This document shows, in pieces, positions 63,444 through 64,000 of a stretch of 64,000 bases of DNA. Position numbers and translations under genes: made by a program. This DNA comes from Pilimelia anulata (GTDB lineage Bacteria > Actinomycetota > Actinomycetes > Mycobacteriales > Micromonosporaceae). The first letter of the stretch is position 1, and the number at the start of each line of letters is the position of its first letter. The notes beneath the pieces were generated by a model. The model searched no databases. It was not told where the DNA came from and saw nothing but the letters and a program-made list of their open reading frames with translations. The stretch spans positions 1-64,000 of the forward strand of contig NZ_BMQB01000004.1 of the NCBI RefSeq assembly GCF_014647895.1, read 5' to 3'.

Positions 63444-64000
63444 TCAGCCCGCGCGGGCGGCGGCCACCGCCGCGGCCGCGTCGACCAGGCCCGCGCCCGT
63501 GGCGTTCGCCGGGTCGCCGCCGCAGGTCACCCCGGCGCGCACGTCCCGGCTCGCCGTGCGGCGCAGCAGCTCCCGGGTGCCGGCGACGTCGCCGACCAGG
63601 CGCGGGTTCGCCGACCAGACCAGCGCGACCACGCCCGCGACGTGCGGCGTGGCCATCGACGTCCCGTCGTTGCGGGTGTACGTGCCGCCCGGCACCGCGG
63701 ACAGGATGTCGGCGCCCGGCGCGACCACGTCCGGCTTCACCGCGCCGGCCGGCGTCGGCCCGCGGCTGGAGAACGAGGTGACCGCGCGGCCGGCGTCGAC
63801 CGCGCCGACGGTGAACGCGTCCGGGTACGGCGCCGGCGGGTCGTCGATCGTCGCACAGCCGGGGCCCTCGTTGCCGGCGGCGGCGGCGAAGAACACCCCG
63901 GCGGCCCGGAACGCGGCGATCGCCGGGGCCAGCGAGGCGGTGTCGCAGCCCTCGGCGGCCGGGCAGCCCCACGAGTTCGTCAGCACGTGCGAGGCGCGGG
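63444..64000 (-). CDS. C-terminal part of an S8 (subtilisin-like) serine protease
   Basis: The frame runs past the right edge and ends at 63444; 185 residues are seen. HVLTNSWGC and AAAAGNEGPGC (oxyanion-hole Asn), SFSSRGPTPAGAVKPDVVAP, and NDGTSMATPHVAGVVALVWS with the catalytic Ser are diagnostic. The Asp and His parts of the triad lie outside the window. It ends with GAGLVDAAAAVAAARAG, typical of family members without extra C-terminal domains. Convergent with the dipeptidase gene, five bases apart. Confidence 0.92.
   Translation of the reverse strand, partial: RASHVLTNSWGCPAAEGCDTASLAPAIAAFRAAGVFFAAAAGNEGPGCATIDDPPAPYPDAFTVGAVDAGRAVTSFSSRGPTPAGAVKPDVVAPGADILSAVPGGTYTRNDGTSMATPHVAGVVALVWSANPRLVGDVAGTRELLRRTASRDVRAGVTCGGDPANATGAGLVDAAAAVAAARAG

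Overview
The window is very GC-rich DNA with strong G/C preference at third codon positions, frequent GTG and four-base ATGA/GTGA start-stop overlaps, mostly purine-rich ribosome binding sites and a few apparently leaderless starts. The gene set (AfsR/SARP regulator, F420 enzymes, a CobIJ fusion, DUF3263, DUF6232, Spo0M, class Ia ribonucleotide reductase ending in CEAC) points to a chromosome of a filamentous actinomycete. Micromonosporaceae is the best guess, but that is inference and not proven. No insertion sequence, phage, integrase or CRISPR array was seen; this is mainly core chromosome with strain-variable lineage genes.

Layout. 1-3.3 kb: end of an unknown gene, a methyltransferase, an MFS transporter and a secreted three-repeat ricin-type lectin. 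3.4-7.5 kb: nrdAB behind a pair of NrdR-like boxes. 7.5-10.7 kb: small secreted or unknown proteins, an 18-bp repeat copying a stop codon, and a phosphotransferase. 10.3-15.8 kb: a degenerate FMN-binding-protein relic, a ferric-reductase-like flavoprotein, an MBL/rhodanese protein, a glucuronyl C5-epimerase-domain protein and superoxide dismutase. 15.9-17.5 kb: def-tsaD. 19.5-32.4 kb: a dispersed cobalamin locus (cobL-cobM-cobK forward; cobG, cobH-cobIJ reverse; cobN forward behind a cobalamin riboswitch), interrupted by an SDR reductase, a small membrane protein and a VOC protein. 32.4-34.1 kb: fbiD (F420 synthesis) back to back with a luciferase-like monooxygenase. 34.2-43.4 kb: Tmk-like kinase, SARP regulator, fumC-HAD, MerR, Spo0M, IclR and a secreted S1 protease. 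43.5-48.8 kb: cysS-rlmB, tRNA-Thr(TGT), an unknown protein and a two-domain TrkA-N potassium-channel-like protein. 48.9-57.7 kb: PAP2 phosphatase, DeoR regulator, ABC exporter plus a DUF3263 protein, PaaN, two GNAT proteins and a beta-lactamase-fold protein. 57.7-64 kb: cold-shock protein, a membrane protein with an apparent frameshift, groEL under two CIRCE elements, a two-gene DUF6232 unit, an M19 dipeptidase and the end of a subtilisin-like protease.

How parts work together. The cob genes supply several corrin-ring steps (C20, C17, C11 and C5/C15 methylation, precorrin-3B synthase, precorrin-6A reductase, precorrin-8X mutase, cobaltochelatase), with riboswitch control seen only at cobN. 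The nrdAB genes encode the B12-independent reductase and carry NrdR-like boxes, not a B12 riboswitch. FbiD with the divergent monooxygenase is a plausible F420 supply-and-use pair. GroEL (HrcA/CIRCE) and the cold-shock gene are stress functions.

The strongest candidate for something undescribed is the overlapping pair at 61.2-62.1 kb. The C-terminus of the DUF6232 membrane protein and the N-terminus of the protein translated immediately after it carry the same glycine/asparagine-rich motif of about 17 residues. That arrangement is expected for a homotypic, possibly amyloid-type signalling pair.
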